A stretch of 64,000 nucleotides of DNA, from contig JABACO010000006.1 of assembly GCA_013339895.1 (NCBI GenBank), forward strand, positions 5,403,297-5,467,296, in the 5' to 3' direction. Source of the stretch: Ephydatia muelleri (lineage: Eukaryota; Porifera; Demospongiae; Spongillida; Spongillidae). Within the stretch, counting starts at the first letter, position 1; each line of letters begins with the position of its first letter. Under the pieces are notes generated by a model. The model ran no database searches and was not told where the DNA came from. It saw only the letters and a program-made list of their open reading frames with translations. The position numbers were made by a program, and so were the translations under genes. This document shows, one piece after another, positions 61,036-64,000 of this stretch.

Positions 61036-61815
61036 AGATTAAGATACGAGAGTCCGGACCATTATTGCTCTCACAATAGATCTGGTCAAGGTTAGATTAA
61101 GCTTGCTGTATACTTCGTACACACAGCTACTCTTTGATCTGGGAGACCCAATGGCAAGCCGGGTTGCTAGACGGGAAAATGTGTCCCTAGCCTCCTTCCC
61201 CCAATTCCCGTATGTCTCGACTGCCAGAGGAACGCACACCCACCCTAGCTCACTGCACTTGGGATCATTAGCCTTGTGCTTGCGGGTTTCGGCTGATAGA
61301 GCTGCAAAGCCTGATGTGATGCATGCTTGATTAAGTGAGGCACAGAGAGGGGGGAAGACACTGTGAAATCAAAGGCAGCAAATCTGCCAGTAATCCAATC
61401 ACGAACCAAAACATCAGCTGGGCGGGATCGAGAACCATCGGGTGTCAAGTTGCTACCAACTTCAACGTGAACTCCAAGATGAGCCTGGTGACAGAAATCA
61501 ACAAAGACATCTCGAAGTCGATTATGTCGTGTGACCACATCTCCACCCTAACAGCATGGTGACCCAGGAGATCTAGTGCTGTGTTAGGACAAAGAGAACA
61601 GGAAAGCCCTCTGGAAATATCCAATCCCAGCCACCACCTAATGCATACACAGAACTCATGGGGGTCAAGATGTAAACCAAGCTCTACACTAGGCACCACC
61701 GAAAGCCAAGAGGATGCGTGGGAGGCTGATGCTGAGAGGAGACGGGCCTTGTTAGCAGGAGATGAGGAATCTAAGAGAGCTCTAAACTGCTCAGTGTCAT
61801 ATACAACTAACACAG
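61036..61815 (-). mobile_element. Non-LTR retrotransposon copy (H), endonuclease half
   Basis: Minus-strand frames read ANKARLLSASASHASSW, IRWWLGLDIS, VTRHNRLRDVFVDFC, RPADVLVRDW, AAFDFTVSSPL and CVPLAVETYGNWGKEA, with frame changes near 61520 and 61250. 5' end truncated near 61815. Confidence 0.9.
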
Positions 61816-61879
61816 AAATACATATACAGCAGACACATTATTAATAAATCTAATGAATGAACAGTTCTACTTACAATGC

Positions 61880-62990
61880 AAACACGTCTAACCAGCCGAC
61901 AACCTCCCTTCCCATGATGGCCCTTGCCGCAAACCTCACCAGTGGCATGTCGAGGCGACCCTAGATTTCAGCCAGCATTTTGGGTTTGGGGATGGCCTGT
62001 CTGATAGCAAGCAGAGAAGCAAGCTGGGAAAAAACACTCTGAGCCTCCTTTCCCCAGTTGCCATACATTTCTACAGCTAAGGGGATACACATCCATCCCA
62101 ACTCCTGGCACCTGGTGTCATTGGCAGCATGCTTTCTACATCCAGCTGCATAGGCTGGCCCCCAGGGCATTGTTTAGAGATAAAGGGGTAAGGGGTGAAG
62201 TGACAGTAACATGGAAGGCTGCTGGCTTTCATCACTGAACAAGGATGTCCGCAGGACGAGTGTTGATATGGTCCCTAGCTAAGCCATACCCCGCTTTGAC
62301 CCTCATAGTCCCTAGCTAAGCCATACCCCGCTTCGACCCTCATGGTCCCTAGCTAAGCCATACCCCACTTTGACCCTCATGGTCCCTAGCTAAGCCATAC
62401 CCCACTTCAACCCTCATGGTCCCTTGCTAAGCCATACCCCACTTCGACCCTCATGGTCCCTTGCTAAGCCATACCCCACTTCGACCCTCATGGTCCCTAG
62501 CTAAGCCATACCCCACTTTGACCCTCATGGTCCCTAGCTAAGCCATACCCCACTTCGACCCTCATGGTCCCTTGCTAAGCCATACCCCACTTTGACTCTC
62601 ATGGCCCATACCCCACTTCGACCCTTATGGTCCCTGGCTAAGCCATACCCCCTATCGACCCTCACAAAAAGATGTGCCCAACGACAAAAGTTGGCAAAAA
62701 TGTCCCATAAGTGGGTGTGCCTTGTAACCACATCCCCACCTTGTCTGCACGAGGCTGCATGGTGACCTAGAGGGTAATATCAGGACAAAGAAAGCACAGG
62801 GAGCCTCCTGAGATGTCAAGACCCAACCACCATCTAAGAGCTACCTGACATTCAGCAGTCTAGGTGCAGATCCAGACCAGTAGAAGGGATGGCCGAAATC
62901 CAAGAAGCCGCATGAGGGGCAGAAACTGAAAGGATTCGGGCCTTATTACTTGGGAGGAGGAAGAAAGCAGGGATTGGAAAGCATGATTAT
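61880..62990 (-). mobile_element. Non-LTR retrotransposon copy (I), interrupted by a minisatellite
   Basis: Minus-strand remnants: WWLGLDISGGS region near 62800, VTRHTHLWDIFANFCR near 62700, then a 37-bp tandem array, then RKHAANDTRCQELGWMCIPL and NWGKEAQSVF near 62000-62150. TAT to TAG nonsense change after KMLAEI at about 61962. 3' and 5' sides adjoin TTA/ATT runs. Confidence 0.88.
62271..62660. repeat. 37-bp minisatellite inside copy I
   Basis: About ten copies of a 37-bp unit containing GTCCCTAGCTAAGCCATACC and a CCACTTCGACCCTCATG part, with one shortened unit near 62600. On the minus strand the unit encodes VGYGLARDHEG, which matches the GHGLTRD stretch just before RPAD in related copies. 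Confidence 0.92.
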
Positions 62991-62999
62991 CCAGGATAT

Positions 63000-63095
63000 T
63001 ATTATTTTTTATTTTTATTGTTATTAATAATAATAATATACAGGATACAAGAATACACTAATGAGAATAAATGCACTATTATTATTATTATTACA
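63000..63095. repeat. TTA/ATT microsatellite between copies I and K
   Basis: Runs of TTATTAATAATAATAATA and ATTATTATTATTATTA separate the two copies. Similar runs occur at 54838, 55139, 57300-57350, 58245-58275, 58848-58870 and 60935-60950. Confidence 0.9.
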
Positions 63096-63189
63096 TGTAC
63101 TATAATAATACACAATCAACACATATACTGGTCTAAATAAATGCACCTTAATTATAGTAAAGTCACCTATAACTATAAATCCACACTCA

Positions 63190-63994
63190 CACCTCAACCC
63201 CCCTCCTCCAAATGAACCCTTGCACGGGAGAGCAATGCTCTTGCATTAGCTCTCACGAGGGAAAGGCTCAGCCTCTGGTACAATGTGGTAGTAGCCTGCG
63301 ATCTGCTGCATCCCATTTGGATCGCTAGACGAGCCGCCAGACGTTTAAAAGATTCCTGGGCTTCCATGCCCCAGCATCCATACGACTCCACAGCTAGTGG
63401 AATACATACCCACCCCAGCTCCTTACATTTCCCATCATTAGCAGCATGCTTCCTAACCTCGGCAACCTGAGCAGATGACCCACACTTCACTCCCGCTTCC
63501 GTCAAAGTGGTTGGATTAAGCGGAGAAGTGATGGTGAGGTCAAATGCAGCAGGTTTGCCAAGGTGCCAGTTTTTAACCAAAACATCTGCAGGACGAGAGT
63601 TAAGCCTGTCATGACCTTGACCACTTCCCACTTCTACCTGACCACCTAGACAGGCTCTGTGGCAAAACTCCACAAAAACATCCCGTAGGCTGTTGTGACA
63701 TAAGACTACATCCCCCTCGTGTTTGCACGTCAGTGCATGGTGACCAAGCGGGTCCAGCCTGTGGTCAGGGCAGTGAGGACAGCAAGAACCAAACGAAACA
63801 TCCATTCCTAACCACCACTTCACAGCAATCTGGAATTCATTTGGCTCCAGATGCAAGTTAAGGCCTGGGGAGGGGACAACAGTAAGCCACGAAGCAGCAT
63901 GACGAGATGAAATTGATAGCAAGCGAGCTCTATTGGCAGGAGAAGAGATGTGAAACAGCTGCCGAAACTGCTGGTCTTCAATTTTTCCGGACAG
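63190..63994 (-). mobile_element. Non-LTR retrotransposon copy (K), open endonuclease frame
   Basis: One open minus-strand frame from LSGKIEDQQFRQLF at 63994 through ANRARLLSISSRHAASW, CPHCPDHRLDPLGHHALTC, CHNSLRDVFVEFC, RPADVLVKNW, AAFDLTITSPL and GWVCIPLAVESYGCWGMEA to a stop near 63191. It is cut at TAATAA at the very edge of the window, so truncation at a TAA tract is likely. Confidence 0.9.
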
Positions 63995-64000
63995 TTATTA

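Overview
This is animal nuclear DNA, not bacterial or viral. Its genes are split by many short GT-AG introns. The intergenic DNA is AT-rich and full of (CA)n, (TTA)n, poly-G and minisatellite tracts, and there are fossils of several transposon classes. The gene content (a Na,K-ATPase-type alpha subunit, a secreted DD3-3 family protein, R2/R4-like retrotransposons) fits an early-branching marine invertebrate. I favour a sponge, but nothing here proves the phylum. I saw no tRNA, rRNA, operon or CRISPR array.

Layout. (1) 0.7-20.9 kb holds two type IIC P-type ATPase alpha-subunit genes head to head. The left copy runs on the minus strand, has at least five coding exons and leaves the window on the left. 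The right copy is complete on the plus strand: 31 exons join into 3057 nt with every phase matching (1018 aa plus stop). About 0.9 kb separates the two start codons. Many introns carry minisatellites, and one intron is almost pure 15-bp repeat. (2) 20.9-37.4 kb is gene-poor, with a long foldback element, a near-perfect 184-bp palindrome, small MITE-like elements and a piggyBac-like fossil. (3) 37.4-47.35 kb holds a second head-to-head pair, both encoding secreted DD3-3-like proteins, with start codons 325 bp apart. The right copy is intact (10 exons, 667 aa). The left copy is recognisable but has an unaccounted segment and damaged frames near its C-terminus. (4) 47.35-54.8 kb holds transposon debris: an integrase fragment, an unknown 161-aa ORF, a decayed OTU-protease-like region, a MITE, and a 62-bp minisatellite between two related repeats. 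(5) 54.8-64 kb is a graveyard of at least nine copies of non-LTR retrotransposons (reverse transcriptase, zinc motif, restriction-like endonuclease). Nearly all junctions lie in or near (TTA)n/(ATT)n tracts, as in Dong-type elements that target TAA repeats.

Most interesting points. The complete ATPase keeps the whole phosphorylation machinery. It has, however, replaced several membrane residues that bind Na+ and K+ in canonical pumps (the equivalents of D804, D926, E954 and S775) and lacks the conserved C-terminal tail. Two unrelated gene families each occur as a divergent duplicated pair, and in one pair (DD3-3) the left member looks damaged. The retrotransposon cluster looks microsatellite-targeted, and an older endonuclease fragment of the same type lies inside an ATPase intron.
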